From NCBI GenBank assembly GCA_016865015.1, contig CP018226.1, positions 4,433,001 to 4,497,000 on the forward strand: a stretch of DNA of 64,000 nucleotides. Reading direction: 5' to 3'. Position 1 is the first letter of the stretch. Each line of letters begins with the position of its first letter. Under the pieces are notes generated by a model, which had not been told where the DNA came from, searched no databases, and saw nothing but the letters and a program-made list of their open reading frames with translations. Positions 1 through 10,600 of the stretch are shown piece by piece. Source of the stretch: Rhizobiales bacterium IMCC20636. Lineage in GTDB: Bacteria; Pseudomonadota; Alphaproteobacteria; Rhizobiales; GCA-2746425. The translations under genes and the position numbers were made by a program.

Positions 1-496
1 ATCCGCCGACAGGAAGCCAGCCAAGTTCAACACCGAATATCAGCTGGAAAATTGGCGCCAGCAGAAAGCTGGGCAGGATCAGACCCAGTAATATGATGCT
101 GGCAAGGACGTAGTCAGGCCATGCATTGCGCCACAGTGCACCGTAGATTCCCGCAAGGATGCCAAACAATACAGCGATAATGAAGGCGGCACCGCCAATG
201 ATGATGGTGTAGGGCAGACCCAGTTTCAATTGTTCTGCAACATTGAAATCTTCACTGGTGAAGGACGGGCCCAGATCGCCCTGCAGCACATTGCCGACAT
301 ATATTGCGTATTGCTGAACCAGTGGCTTGTCGAGGTTGTAGTGCGCCTCCAGATTCTGTTTCACCGCTGGTGGCAGCGGGCGCTCGCCATCAAACGGACC
401 GCCTGGCGAAAGCCGCAGAATGAAAAAGCAAACCGTGATTGCAATCCACAGAACCGGGATTGTGGTGAGGAAGCGCTTGAGCGCGTAAAGCAACAT
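1..496 (-). CDS. Peptide ABC transporter permease, DppB/OppB family (3' end outside window)
   Basis: Inner-membrane permease of a dipeptide/oligopeptide ABC importer. About 165 codons are visible before the gene runs off the left edge. Reading from an ATG at 496, the product begins MLLYALKRFLTTIPVLWIAI, the characteristic first transmembrane helix of DppB-type permeases, followed by the periplasmic segment with SPGGPFDGERPLPP and the LDKPLVQQYAIYVGN region typical of the family. The conserved EAA loop lies beyond the window. It sits 68 bp downstream of the binding-protein gene on the same strand, the usual binding protein then permease order. The exact substrate, peptide or another compound carried by this family, cannot be told from the fragment. 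Confidence 0.85.
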   Translation of the reverse strand, partial: MLLYALKRFLTTIPVLWIAITVCFFILRLSPGGPFDGERPLPPAVKQNLEAHYNLDKPLVQQYAIYVGNVLQGDLGPSFTSEDFNVAEQLKLGLPYTIIIGGAAFIIAVLFGILAGIYGALWRNAWPDYVLASIILLGLILPSFLLAPIFQLIFGVELGWLPVGG

Positions 497-512
497 GTTT
501 GGTGTGGTCCCC

Positions 513-547
513 GCCAGACGGCAAAACTGCCTGTTTCGATATCTGGC
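513..547 (-). other. Intercistronic stem-loop between binding protein and permease
   Basis: GCCAGA at 513-518 pairs with TCTGGC at 542-547, and a nested GGCA/TGCC pair (520-523 with 528-531) forms an inner stem. It lies in the 68-bp gap between the binding-protein stop and the permease start. No T-run follows it in the direction of transcription, so it looks like an mRNA-stabilising or attenuating hairpin, not a full terminator. Similar hairpins occupy the same position in two other transport operons in this window. Confidence 0.45.
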
Positions 548-564
548 AGGGACTGCCCTGATGT

Positions 565-2148
565 TTATTCGGCCAATTCCAGCCATCTTGTACGGTGAAT
601 ATCAAAGGCATTGTCTTCAAAGCCTTTGACCTTTGGCGACACGACATTGCGTGACAGGTAATAGTAGATCGGAATTGCTGCGGTCTGATCCAGAGCAATC
701 TGTTCCGCTTGCTTCATCACCCCGGCCCGTTCTTTCAAATCGAGCATGCCATTTGATTGTTCCATCAAGGCATCAAACTCGGCATTGCTGAAGCGGCCGT
801 AATTGTTCGGAATACCGGTTTGAAGCAGATTGAGGAAATTGTGCGCATCATTGTAATCGGCCAGCCATCCGGCGCGCCCGATGTCCAGAATATTACGCTG
901 CAATTCGTCATAATGCACTTTCACCTCTGTGTTGTAGAGGCTGACATCAATGCCCAGTCGCTTCCACATGGCAGCGATGGCCACGGCGATCCGCTTATGG
1001 TTTTCATTGGTGTTGTAGCGCAATTGAAGCGACAGCGGATTGTCGTCTGTGAACCCGGCTTTTTCCAGCATTGCCTTGGCTTCTGCAATTTTCTCGCCAT
1101 AGCTCAGATCTTTCCAGCTAAAATGGGCCGGTTCACCATAATTTGCCATGCCAGGTGGCACCCAGGAATAGGCTGGCAATTCACCGGTGCCGAGTATTTG
1201 TGGGCCGATGATTTCCCGGTTGATTGACATTGCCAAAGCCTGCCGGACGTCCGCATTATCAAACGGTGGCTTGTTGTGGTTGATCACATAATAGTAGAGA
1301 CCGGCAAACGCCGCAACCTGTGGTTCGCCCGGCATGTTGGTTTTCATCCACTCATACTGATCCGTCGGGAACTCGGTCAGAATATCAAAATCCCCTGCCC
1401 GGTAGCGTTTCAGCGCAGCTGATGCATCTTCCAGAACGAAGAATTTCACGCTGTCTATTTTCAAATTTTCCGCATCATAATAGCCGTCATTCCTGACCGT
1501 GGTCACATGGGATCCCGGCACCCACTCGGTTGGCGTGTAAGGGCCATTGGTGACAATATTCTCGATCTTGACCCACTCAGCCCCCTTGGCCTCGACGACA
1601 TGTCTTGGCAGTGGATAAGCGGTGTAGTGCGTCAGCGCGCCGAGAAAATAAGGTGTTGGTTGCTCCAGAGTGATTTCCAGGGTTTTGTCGTCTAACGCCT
1701 TGATCCCCAATGCGCCCAGATCCGTGATGGTGCCCGCATTGATCGCTTCCGCATTTTTGATGGGGTATTGCAGATAGGCATAATCGGCTGCCGTTGCCGG
1801 ATCCACAAGGCGCTGAAGCGCAAACTCGAAATCACCGGCTGTCACCGGCGTTCCGTCTGTCCAGGCAATGCCGTCACGCAGATTGAATGTGTAGGTCAGA
1901 CCATCATCTGAAACGGTCCAGCTTTCAGCCTGCCCCGGAATTGGTTGTGCGCCAGGATCTTCCGTCAGCAGGCCTTCAAAAATGTCGCCAACGATCCGGT
2001 TTTCCCAGTCTCCGGAGACCTTGTGCGGATCAAGCGACGTTGGATCGCCGCCATTGTGGATGTTCAAAGTGACCGCTGAGAGTGGCGACACCAGAACTGC
2101 CGAGACAGCAAAAGCTGCTACCGATTTTAAGAAGCTGTGATACATCAA
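565..2148 (-). CDS. Peptide ABC transporter substrate-binding protein, OppA/DppA family (SBP_bac_5)
   Basis: Periplasmic binding protein of 527 aa, normal length for the family 5 solute-binding proteins. It captures oligopeptides or related ligands for the permease encoded just downstream. A Sec signal peptide is visible at residues 1-25 (basic start, hydrophobic core, cleavage near VSPLSA). Family hallmarks are NIHNGGDPTSLDPHKVSGDW near residue 30, LTYTFNLRDGIAWTDGTPVT near 85-105, and the NAFDIHRTRW C-terminus. The SLDPH and W(S/T)DGTPVT segments are diagnostic for OppA-type proteins. It is the first gene of the operon that continues out of the window to the left. A 230-bp divergent promoter region separates it from the mechanosensitive-channel gene. 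Confidence 0.93.
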   Translation of the reverse strand: MMYHSFLKSVAAFAVSAVLVSPLSAVTLNIHNGGDPTSLDPHKVSGDWENRIVGDIFEGLLTEDPGAQPIPGQAESWTVSDDGLTYTFNLRDGIAWTDGTPVTAGDFEFALQRLVDPATAADYAYLQYPIKNAEAINAGTITDLGALGIKALDDKTLEITLEQPTPYFLGALTHYTAYPLPRHVVEAKGAEWVKIENIVTNGPYTPTEWVPGSHVTTVRNDGYYDAENLKIDSVKFFVLEDASAALKRYRAGDFDILTEFPTDQYEWMKTNMPGEPQVAAFAGLYYYVINHNKPPFDNADVRQALAMSINREIIGPQILGTGELPAYSWVPPGMANYGEPAHFSWKDLSYGEKIAEAKAMLEKAGFTDDNPLSLQLRYNTNENHKRIAVAIAAMWKRLGIDVSLYNTEVKVHYDELQRNILDIGRAGWLADYNDAHNFLNLLQTGIPNNYGRFSNAEFDALMEQSNGMLDLKERAGVMKQAEQIALDQTAAIPIYYYLSRNVVSPKVKGFEDNAFDIHRTRWLELAE

Positions 2149-2379
2149 GAAGTCTCCTTCCGAAGAAAATTTAATTAAAACAATATCTTATGTCGGGAAA
2201 ACGAGAACCCTTGCACGAACGATAAACTGGCTAATTGCTGCATACAATCTTTAAGTGCATCTTTCCCCACAGTGTCGGACAGTCACGCTCTCTGGTTGTG
2301 CTGGACAGGATCGCAATACAAATTGCTTTGTGGTATCTGGTTTGGGTCTGTTTACCACCACCATAAAACAAGGTCAGCC

Positions 2380-3741
2380 ATGCGATCCATTCTGGCGCTT
2401 CTGTTGTTCATCACAAGCATAGCTTCTGGCGCTTTGGCGCAATCACCTGTCACATCATCGGACAATGAGAGCGCACCGGTGACGGTCGATGTCATGAGCG
2501 GCGAAACAATTGCTGCGGGCAGGGATATTCCGTCTGACAGCGACATAGCCAACCGCCTCACTGCTATTTTTGCCGAGATTGATGCTCTGAAATCCGTCAG
2601 GGTGTCCGTGCGCTCCGGTGTGGTGCTGCTGCAGGGGGCACTGGCCGATCAGATTGCCATTGACCAGGCCGAAGCCCTTGCGGCCCGGGTGGAAGGCGTG
2701 GTGACTGTGTCGAACCAGTTGCAGGAAGAGACATCTGTTACCGAGCGGATCGTTCCGGTGATGGGGCGCTTGTCGACACGGCTGATCCAGGCGCTTCACT
2801 ATATTCCGCTTCTGACGGTGGCTGTGTTGATTTTCGCCATCGTCGGCATATTGGGCTGGTGGCTTGCGGCGCGGCGCTGGCCTTTTGAGAGGATCGCACC
2901 CAACGCCTTTATTTCGGATTTGTTGCGCCAGATCGTTCGGCTGGTGTTTCTGGGCGTTGGCCTCGTGCTTGCCCTCGACATTCTGGGTGCAAGCGCCGTC
3001 ATAGGCACTGTGCTGGGGGCTGCCGGGATCGTGGGTCTGGCGGTTGGTTTTGCGGTGCGTGACACCGTGGAGAATTACATTGCCAGTATATTGCTCAGCC
3101 TGCGCCAACCATTCCGGCCCAAGGATTATGTGGAGATTGATGGTCATGAGGGGCATGTCATCATGCTGACCTCGCGCGCCACCGTATTGCTCAGTCTGGA
3201 TGGCAACCATATCCGCATTCCCAATGCCACCGTGTTCAAAAGTGTGATCACCAATTTTAGCCGACATCCTGAACGCATGTTTGTGATCGAAATGGGCATT
3301 GCACCCGATGGTGATCTTCAAAAGGCGGTCGATATCGGGCAGACGGTCCTTGAAGGCCTGGACTTCATCCTTGAAAAGCCTCAGCCCGAAGCTCGTATCG
3401 AAGGGCTTGGAGATTCCACGGTTCAACTGCGCTATGCCGGTTGGGTGGACCAGCGCATAACCAGCATGCCGCTGGCCCGCGGTCAGGCCATACGCTTGAT
3501 CATGCGCGCATTGGAAGAAGCCGGGTTTGAACTTCCAGAGCCGGGCTATCGTGTCACCTTGCTGGAGCCGTCCAAGACGCCATTGCCAAAGCCCTCTCCG
3601 GCCCGCAAGAAAGAATTGCCACCTGCAGAGGAAGCCGACACCTCTGTCGATGACGGGATTGCAGAGATTGTCGAGGAAGAGCGTGCACAATTGAGCGATC
3701 AGGATTTGCTGAAAGACGATGCGCCCCAGGAAATGGGTTGA
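2380..3741 (+). CDS. Mechanosensitive ion channel, MscS family, with N-terminal BON domain
   Basis: Predicted inner-membrane mechanosensitive channel of 453 aa that would release solutes on hypo-osmotic shock. The reading frame is open from 2272, but the ATG at 2380 follows an AAGG ribosome site and begins a good signal peptide (MRSILALLLFITSIASGALA), so it is preferred. In order: signal peptide; periplasmic BON domain about residues 50-105, with the pattern VRVSVRSGVVLLQGALADQ; two or three membrane helices; and the MscS pore-lining helix and beta domain at about 200-300 (GLAVGFAVRDTVENYIASIL, then FRPKDYVEIDGHEG). The C-terminal tail is charged and proline-rich. BON domains bind phospholipid or periplasmic surfaces, so this version may sense the periplasm. 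It is transcribed alone, convergent with the MMPL gene. Confidence 0.9.
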   Translation: MRSILALLLFITSIASGALAQSPVTSSDNESAPVTVDVMSGETIAAGRDIPSDSDIANRLTAIFAEIDALKSVRVSVRSGVVLLQGALADQIAIDQAEALAARVEGVVTVSNQLQEETSVTERIVPVMGRLSTRLIQALHYIPLLTVAVLIFAIVGILGWWLAARRWPFERIAPNAFISDLLRQIVRLVFLGVGLVLALDILGASAVIGTVLGAAGIVGLAVGFAVRDTVENYIASILLSLRQPFRPKDYVEIDGHEGHVIMLTSRATVLLSLDGNHIRIPNATVFKSVITNFSRHPERMFVIEMGIAPDGDLQKAVDIGQTVLEGLDFILEKPQPEARIEGLGDSTVQLRYAGWVDQRITSMPLARGQAIRLIMRALEEAGFELPEPGYRVTLLEPSKTPLPKPSPARKKELPPAEEADTSVDDGIAEIVEEERAQLSDQDLLKDDAPQEMG

Positions 3742-3796
3742 GACACAATTTCAGCATTGCGTGTTTCTACACCGCACCGAAAGCGGTCCTGTCACT

Positions 3797-5965
3797 TCAA
3801 CCGTGATGACTGCGTTTCTCTGTCCAGCTTAACAAGGCAGGCAACAGCAGCAGATCAATCAACACTGCAGCAAACAGCGTTATGATCATCATCCCGCCAA
3901 ACAGACGGATCGGGGTAAAATGGCTGAACAACGTCACGCAAAGGCCAGTTGCTAGCAAAAGCGTTGTCAAAACCATGACCTGCCCGGCCGATGCGGTGGC
4001 GCTGTCCAGAGCTTTGGAATTGCTGTTTCCCCTGTCCCTTGCAGCCCTGTAACGGCTGAGGAAATGCACGGTGTCGTCGATCGCAATTCCGAAGGCGATG
4101 GTCAGCGCTAGGACTGCGGTCGGGGTCAGTTGGCCCTGCGCCCAGATGTGCAGCGATGCCCCTGTCAGCATAAGCGGCAGTATGTTGGGGATCAGCAGGA
4201 TTGGCACCAGCCGGATGGAGCGAAATGCCAGTGCGACAAGCAATGTTGCGCCCAGTGCCGCCATAACCAATCCGCGTGACAATTGTGAAATCAGGCTGAT
4301 CGCTTCGTATCGCATGATGGTCGGCAAACCGATGACACGGTCGGCATTGGCGGCCAGTGCCGCGTCATGAATCCGGTCGAATTGCGCCAGTGTGACCGTA
4401 TTGCGCATCGGCTCGGGTAAGGAGACAAACATGCGAGAGGTGGTGCCGTTGGGTCGCAGTTGCCGGACCAGGGCTGCGGGTAAAATCTCAAGCTGCGCCG
4501 CCGTCGGGCGCTGATCCGATGTCCCGAGCCACCGCGCGACATTGACCTCGGACAGAACGGTTTGCGGTCCGCTGACAGATTCCAGACTTTCCGCAAGATG
4601 GCGTACAATGTCCCAATCACCATCGCTTTCCACGATCATCTGAAAAACGCCGCCGAAATCATCCGAGATTGTGTCATTCACAGCCAGAATCGGGCTGTCA
4701 TCGGGCAGGTTCTGATAAAGCGGGAACCACGCATTTGTCTGCATGAAGCCAACAGTCGAGACCGCGAGCCCCACCAAAGCGGTCGCAACAACCACGCGCG
4801 GCTTCGCAGCCCCTGCATTGGTGAGTTTTCGCGCGACAAAAGCGCCGAATGGCAGAACAGGCCTGTCGGATGGCGTCAACACACCGGTCAAAAGGGCAAA
4901 GGTCACGATCACACTTACAAAGGCCAGCATCGTTCCCAATGCGCCCAGAACCGCAAACTCGAACATTTGCGCATTCCCGGTCAGCATGATGCTGGCGAAG
5001 GCTGCAGCCGTTGTGATTGCAGTCAGGGCGCAGGCAGGCCCAACTTCCATGATCGCAGCTTTTGCGTCTTGTGTGTCCTTGAAATGCCGCGACAAGTGCA
5101 CCCCATCTGCAACGCCCAGAACCAGTAACAATAGGGGGATCACATTGCTGAGCACAGTGATCGGATAGCCAAGCCAGACTGACAGCGCCAGGACGCCCGC
5201 CGCCCCGACCAATGCAGGCACAACGGCCAGAAGAGCCATGCGCAGATCACGCAGTAGGCCAAAGGCTGCAAGGGTGACAATCAGCGCGCCCCACAAATTG
5301 AGAAATATGAGTTCGTTCTTCAAGCCAGAGACGATTTCGGCACTTATGACGTCTTCGCCGGTTATGGTTGCCAGAAATGCAGGGGGCAGTGCACGGTCCA
5401 GTTCGGCTTCAATGGCGTAACGGGCCGGTGCGATGGAGGTTTCATCAGTGTCGACCGACACGCTGAGAACCATCGCGGTCAGATCGTCTGTCACAAAGGT
5501 CGGCAGGCCGGTTTCAAGCGCATCGAAACCAGCCAGATCATCAGGAAAATCGGCCTCTATTTCCGGCGCAAACAGCGGAATGCCGGATGGTGCATTTGCG
5601 GTCGGAGACCATCGGAGACTGAAGGGCGAGGCAACCGCGCTGACACCGTCAACGAATTCCAGATCAAGCGCCAGATCACGCAAGGCGGTCATATCATCGG
5701 CGGCGAAAGGCGCCGGCGATGTGACATGGATCAGGAGTGTCGTAACCGCTGGGGACTGGCTCTTTTCATAATCACTCTGGGCCTGCGACAATGCGCTGTC
5801 GGACAGAAATACACGATGGATATTCTCATCAAAAGATAGATGCGGAAGGCTGGCGCCTATGACAGCGAGCAACGCAAGAAGGCAAAGGGCTGCCAGTTTG
5901 GGAAATTTCAGTGCAGCAAGACCGAACCGCTCTGCCCCAAACCCAATACCCCAACTCACTGTCAA
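3797..5965 (-). CDS. RND-superfamily exporter, MMPL/hopanoid-transporter-like
   Basis: Membrane exporter of 722 aa with two repeated halves, each a periplasmic loop flanked by helices (1+5 twice), the architecture of MMPL/HpnN-type RND proteins that move lipids. Both halves keep the intramembrane acidic motif: VLGVADGVHLSRHFKD in the first half and IAFGIAIDDTVHFLSRYRA in the second. The gene overlaps the upstream methyltransferase gene by an ATGA junction (5962-5965), and that gene overlaps the type III polyketide synthase the same way. The three are therefore probably translationally coupled, and the likely cargo is the methylated polyketide lipid made by the cluster. That cargo is inference from context. 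The gene is convergent with the MscS gene, and no clear terminator was seen in the 55-bp gap. Confidence 0.87.
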   Translation of the reverse strand: MTVSWGIGFGAERFGLAALKFPKLAALCLLALLAVIGASLPHLSFDENIHRVFLSDSALSQAQSDYEKSQSPAVTTLLIHVTSPAPFAADDMTALRDLALDLEFVDGVSAVASPFSLRWSPTANAPSGIPLFAPEIEADFPDDLAGFDALETGLPTFVTDDLTAMVLSVSVDTDETSIAPARYAIEAELDRALPPAFLATITGEDVISAEIVSGLKNELIFLNLWGALIVTLAAFGLLRDLRMALLAVVPALVGAAGVLALSVWLGYPITVLSNVIPLLLLVLGVADGVHLSRHFKDTQDAKAAIMEVGPACALTAITTAAAFASIMLTGNAQMFEFAVLGALGTMLAFVSVIVTFALLTGVLTPSDRPVLPFGAFVARKLTNAGAAKPRVVVATALVGLAVSTVGFMQTNAWFPLYQNLPDDSPILAVNDTISDDFGGVFQMIVESDGDWDIVRHLAESLESVSGPQTVLSEVNVARWLGTSDQRPTAAQLEILPAALVRQLRPNGTTSRMFVSLPEPMRNTVTLAQFDRIHDAALAANADRVIGLPTIMRYEAISLISQLSRGLVMAALGATLLVALAFRSIRLVPILLIPNILPLMLTGASLHIWAQGQLTPTAVLALTIAFGIAIDDTVHFLSRYRAARDRGNSNSKALDSATASAGQVMVLTTLLLATGLCVTLFSHFTPIRLFGGMMIITLFAAVLIDLLLLPALLSWTEKRSHHG

Positions 5966-6462
5966 TTAGGCCGCAGAGGGGCCAGTGCCTTATGCTCGAC
6001 ACCAATCCGGGCCCACAGCATCGCTGCGTTCAGGACGGTGAATATCAGTGCAACCCAGACCAGCCCCAGAACCATCGGGGCAACGATGATTTCAGCGACC
6101 ACCAGCACATAATTGGGATGTGAAAGATATTTATAGGGGCCACGCACAATCAGTGGTTCCTGCAAGATGATAATCCGTGTGGTCCAGCGACTGCCAAGGC
6201 TGCCCAGAATCCAGATACGAAAGATCTGCAATATGGCAAAACCGGCCAGCCAGCCAAAAGACACCGCTTCATCATAACCGAATATCACCAAAGAGGCGAT
6301 CCATGCGCTGTGCATCGCAACCATGACCGGGTAGTGAGCAGCACCGACTTCATAAGCTCCCTGGCTCAGAAGCCGCTCTGTATTGCGGCGGGCTATGACC
6401 AGTTCGCTCAGCCGTTGAAGGATGATAAAGCCGAGAAACAGAAGGGTCGCTGTCTGCATCAT
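5962..6462 (-). CDS. Isoprenylcysteine carboxyl methyltransferase (ICMT) family protein
   Basis: Small integral-membrane SAM-dependent methyltransferase of 166 aa with about four or five helices. The family signature is visible in the C-terminal half: GPYKYLSHPNYVLVV about residue 109-123, followed by a hydrophobic hairpin and RIGVEHKAL near 153-161, which form the SAM-binding pocket in ICMT/PEMT-type enzymes. Bacterial members next to type III polyketide synthases (for example BpsB beside BpsA in Bacillus) O-methylate alkylpyrones or phenolic lipids. Sandwiched between the synthase and the MMPL exporter with ATGA overlaps on both sides, this protein most likely does the same. Substrate is inferred only from context. 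Confidence 0.88.
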   Translation of the reverse strand: MMQTATLLFLGFIILQRLSELVIARRNTERLLSQGAYEVGAAHYPVMVAMHSAWIASLVIFGYDEAVSFGWLAGFAILQIFRIWILGSLGSRWTTRIIILQEPLIVRGPYKYLSHPNYVLVVAEIIVAPMVLGLVWVALIFTVLNAAMLWARIGVEHKALAPLRPN

Positions 6463-7523
6463 GCAGCCTCTGCGCTGACATGAAATGGCAGGAACGACGC
6501 GGTAAATCCGGGGCCCAGTGCGCAGGCCATCATCTGGCCCGTCTGCCCGGCATCCAGAACTCTTTTCAAAACGAACATGACGGTCGGAGCAGACATATTT
6601 CCCGCTGCGCGCAAAGTGGCGCGTTCTGCGTCAAGGCTTCCCTGATTGAGATGCAGCGCGCCTTCAATGGCATCCACCACCTTGGCGCCACCAGGGTGGC
6701 AGACATAGCGGTCAATCTGGGCGTGGTTGAGGTTCGCAGCTTTCAATGCGCCTTCGGTCGCTCCGGCAAACTCGTCCCGCACAAAGCCCGGGATGGAGCG
6801 ATCAAACACAACGCCGAAGCCGGTGTCGTCGACGTCCCACCCCATGATGCCCAGCGTATCCGGCCACATTTTCTGGTAACCCTGATCCAGGGTGACGGCG
6901 TGTTTGTGGCCCGGTGCATCAGAAGATATGCAAGCTGCCGCCGAGCCGTCACCAAACAATACGGTTGCGATGATGTCGGCTTTCTGCAGGCGATCAGCGC
7001 GAAATGACAGCGAGCATGTTTCGATGACGACCAGCAGGATCTTGGCACCTGGTCTGCCGACCGCCAGAGACTGGGCAACGGACAGGCCGGTGACGCCACC
7101 TGCGCAGCCAAGCCCGAACAGCGGCACCCGCATGATATCATCGCGAAACCCCATTTCGGTGAACACCTGGGCCTCCAATGTGGGCGTGGCAATTCCCGTC
7201 GAGGAAACAGTGATGACGCAGTCCACATCGCGCCCGCTCCAGCCCGCATCATTCAGTGCACGCCCGGCAGCTTCAATGAACATTGTCTTTGCGCCTGTCA
7301 TGAATTCCGCATTTCTGTCGGACCAGCCATGATCGCTGGAAAACCAATCGATCGGAACAACGGAATAACGCTGATCGATGCCGGCGGTGGCAAATGTGCT
7401 GATGAGCCGGTCAAACTGCGGATATTTACTGCCGAAGATAATGGCCGCGCGCTCCTGAACCTCAGCTTGGGTCAGGCAATAGGGTGGAAGCGCAGTGGAT
7501 AGGCCATGGAGGAAAACTGTCAA
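6459..7523 (-). CDS. Type III polyketide synthase (chalcone/stilbene synthase family)
   Basis: Homodimeric ketosynthase that extends an acyl-CoA starter with malonyl-CoA to make alkylpyrones or alkylresorcinols. With a TTG start at 7523 preceded by AAAGGG, the protein is 354 aa and begins TVFLHGLSTALPPY, as homologues usually do. The frame stays open to a GTG at 7604, with an ATG at 7583. The Cys-His-Asn catalytic triad is present: Cys140 in PLFGLGCAGG, His276 in VCHPGGAKVVDAIEGAL, and Asn309 in RAAGNMSAPTVMFVL. It is first in a three-gene unit with an ICMT methyltransferase and an MMPL exporter, with overlapping stop/start codons. The product is predicted to be a lipid-like polyketide, and its chain length cannot be read from the sequence. 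Confidence 0.9.
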   Translation of the reverse strand: MTVFLHGLSTALPPYCLTQAEVQERAAIIFGSKYPQFDRLISTFATAGIDQRYSVVPIDWFSSDHGWSDRNAEFMTGAKTMFIEAAGRALNDAGWSGRDVDCVITVSSTGIATPTLEAQVFTEMGFRDDIMRVPLFGLGCAGGVTGLSVAQSLAVGRPGAKILLVVIETCSLSFRADRLQKADIIATVLFGDGSAAACISSDAPGHKHAVTLDQGYQKMWPDTLGIMGWDVDDTGFGVVFDRSIPGFVRDEFAGATEGALKAANLNHAQIDRYVCHPGGAKVVDAIEGALHLNQGSLDAERATLRAAGNMSAPTVMFVLKRVLDAGQTGQMMACALGPGFTASFLPFHVSAEAA

Positions 7524-7692
7524 AACAGGCCCTTTCAGATGATGAAGTCTGACCGATGTTGTGCCAGTCCCTGTCCAAGACATAGCGGCACCAGCCTTTA
7601 ACACAACCCGTGAGGACCGCTTTCGTTCCCAGCATCGTGCACCGCCGCGTGATCACTGACAGCCGTGTTCACTTGTCCGAAGCGCGTTGCCC

Positions 7693-10600
7693 CTATTCCG
7701 CAGGTTGCGGAGCGGGGCGCTCATCATCGACTTTCAAAGGCGGAGTTTCGTCTGCGATGGCTGGTGCACTGCGCAAGACGATGCCCAGAAGCGGTGGAAC
7801 GGTGAGCAATGTCAGCAGCGCTGATGTTGCAAGTCCGCCGACCACCACCGAGCCGAGCCCGCGATAGAGTTCCGAGCCTTCACCGGGAAACAGCACCAGT
7901 GGCAACATGCCGAACACACTGGTCAGCGTGCTCATGAAAATCGGACGAATGCGGTTTCTGGTGGCCTCGATAATGGCGTCTTTCGGATCCATCCCATCTT
8001 CACGCAAATGATACAGCGACTGATGGACGATGAGAATGGCATTGTTGACCACAATGCCAACCAGAATGACAAATCCCAGCAGCGTCAACATATCCAGAGG
8101 CTGAGTCTGAATGAGGTTCAAAGCGGCCAGGCCACCAACCCCGCCAGCTGCGGCCACAGGCACCGAAATCATGATCACCAGCGGCAGGATGAAGCTTTCA
8201 AACAGCACAGCCATGACCAGAAATACAATCAGCAATGCAATGACGAGATTGATGGAGATCGCATTCCAGGTTTGCGTCAGCTGATCAGCGGTTCCCGACA
8301 GGGTAAAGCGGACGCCTGGCGGCAGACCGCCCTGCTCCAGCACCGCAACAACATCGGTTTCCAGAATTTCAAGTGCGGTTTCCAGCGGCAATGCGTTTGA
8401 GGGGCGCACTTCCAGCGTGACGGTTCTGAGCCGTTCACGATGCCTGATTTCAGTCGGACCGGCGGTCACTGTGACGCTGGCCAACGCCCCTACCGGCACG
8501 ATCTGTCCCGATTGGGTGACCACCGGATAGGCACCAATATCTTGCGTTCGCTGGGCCGCCGCATTGCTGTCATCACCTTTCAGGGTCAGGTCAATCCGGT
8601 CCCCGTCGACCGTGATTTCGGCAATGCGCACGCCGTCATTATAGGCATCCACAGTGGTGGCCAACGTGGCCGCGCCAACACCGGCATCGGCCAGTCGCAA
8701 ACGGTCCGGTGTCAGCCGCACTTCCGGCGCACCTAGTTCCAGTCCGGGTATGGGGCGGAACTGGTGTCCCTCTGATCTTGGCAGCCGTCCGGCAATGATG
8801 CCGGCAGCCTGCTGAGCCACCCCCAGAATATCACCCAGATCAGGTCCTGACACATTGAGTTCAATGGCACGCCCGCCGCCAATGCCCCGTCCAAACAGGG
8901 AGGGCTGGGTGATGAAGCCAAATGTGCCGGGCTCAGAGAAAATCGGGCGTGACAGGATCGGTATCAACTCGCCGACGCGGGTACCGTCCCTTGCATTTGC
9001 GCCGATAAACGAATTGCCGGGCGTCGCCACAAAGAAGAAGCTTTCAATTGCGGGCGGTCCCTCGGGATCATCCACTTCCTTGTTCCACATAGGCTCTGCA
9101 ACGTCTTCAATGCGTTTTGCGATGCTGGTGGTTGTTTCAAGGTTGTAGCCGGGCGGCGGGATGACAATTCCGAAGATCAGATTGCGATTGCCTTCCGGCA
9201 GATATTCCAGCTCTGGAAGGTAGTACCAGGCAGCTGTCAATGCACTGCCACCGATCAGCGCGACCATCACAAGACCGATAATGCGGCTGCCAATCGTGAC
9301 CTTCACATAGGCCATCACCGTGCGGGAAAAGAAGCGGGCAAAATGGTCAATGATCGGGACCCCGATGGGCTCCAACCTGTCCTTGGTGCCCAACAACCGA
9401 CTGGACAGAGCCGGGATAACTGTTACGGCGACGATCAGAGACAGCACGACCGACACCGAGATTGCCACAGCAATGTCACGGAACAGCTGCCCCGCTTCCA
9501 GCTCCATGACCAGAATGGGAATGAACACCATAACGGTGGTGAGGGCGGACACCAGGATTGCGCCCCAGACCTGGCGCGCACCTTCATAGGCGGCACGCCG
9601 GGAAGAATAGCCCATCTGGCGGAAACGGAATATGTTTTCCAGAACGACAATAGCCGCATCCACCACCATACCAACGGCAAAGGCAATGCCCGCCAAGGAT
9701 ATGACATTGAGTGTTCGGCCCATCGCGGCCATCGCCACGAAGGACGAGATGACAGAGACCGGAATGGCCAGCGAAATGACCAGTGTGGCGCGGGGCGAGC
9801 GCAGAAACAGCATCAGTATGAAGGCTGCCAGAATTCCGCCGACCCAGATGTTCTGAATGACCAGGTCAATGGCGCTGTTGATATACAGCGTTTCATCATA
9901 GACCTGATTCAAGACAAGGCCTGCTGGTGTCAAGTCGCGCTCAGCCAGCGACAGAAGTGTTTCCCGCACGCCTTCCATTGTTTCAATGACATTGGCTCCG
10001 GCATCGCGAACAGCATTGATGGCAATCGCCGGCTGCCCCTTGTAGCGGATGCGGGCGCCGGATTCCTTGTAGTCAAATCTGACGGTCGCAATATCGCTGA
10101 CCAACACACGGCCCAGACGTTCCGTGCCCTGATCGGTTTCGCTGCGCAGAACCACACTGTTGACCGCTTCCAGCGTGTTCAACTCGCCCTGCGCGCGGAC
10201 GATGTAACGCCGTTTGCCCTCTTCCACATCACCAGCTGACAGGGAGATATTTTCCGACCGCATTTTGGCAATCACCTGCGGAATGGTCAGGCGGTAGCGC
10301 GCCAACCGTTCGGGATTGATAATGACCTGCAATTCCCTTGAAACACCGCCATAGACATTGACATTGGCAATGCCTTCAACGCGCTCCAACTGCTCCTTGA
10401 CAACATCTTCGATGAAGTCGCCATAATGCGTGATATCGCGCGTATTGCCCTCGGACCGGGTCAGGACGAACCAGGCAATCGGGCTGTCTTCGGCACCGGA
10501 TGTGTTGAGCGTCGGCTGTCCGGCTTCATCGGGGTAGGAATTCACCCTGTCCAGCCGGTTGGAGACCAGCAACAAAGCGCGGTCCATATTGGTGCCGATA

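Noticed and set aside
2455..3690. A 411-codon open frame on the minus strand opposite the MscS gene
   Set aside because: It is a high-G+C shadow of the MscS reading frame; the sense protein has clear BON and MscS motifs while this one has none.
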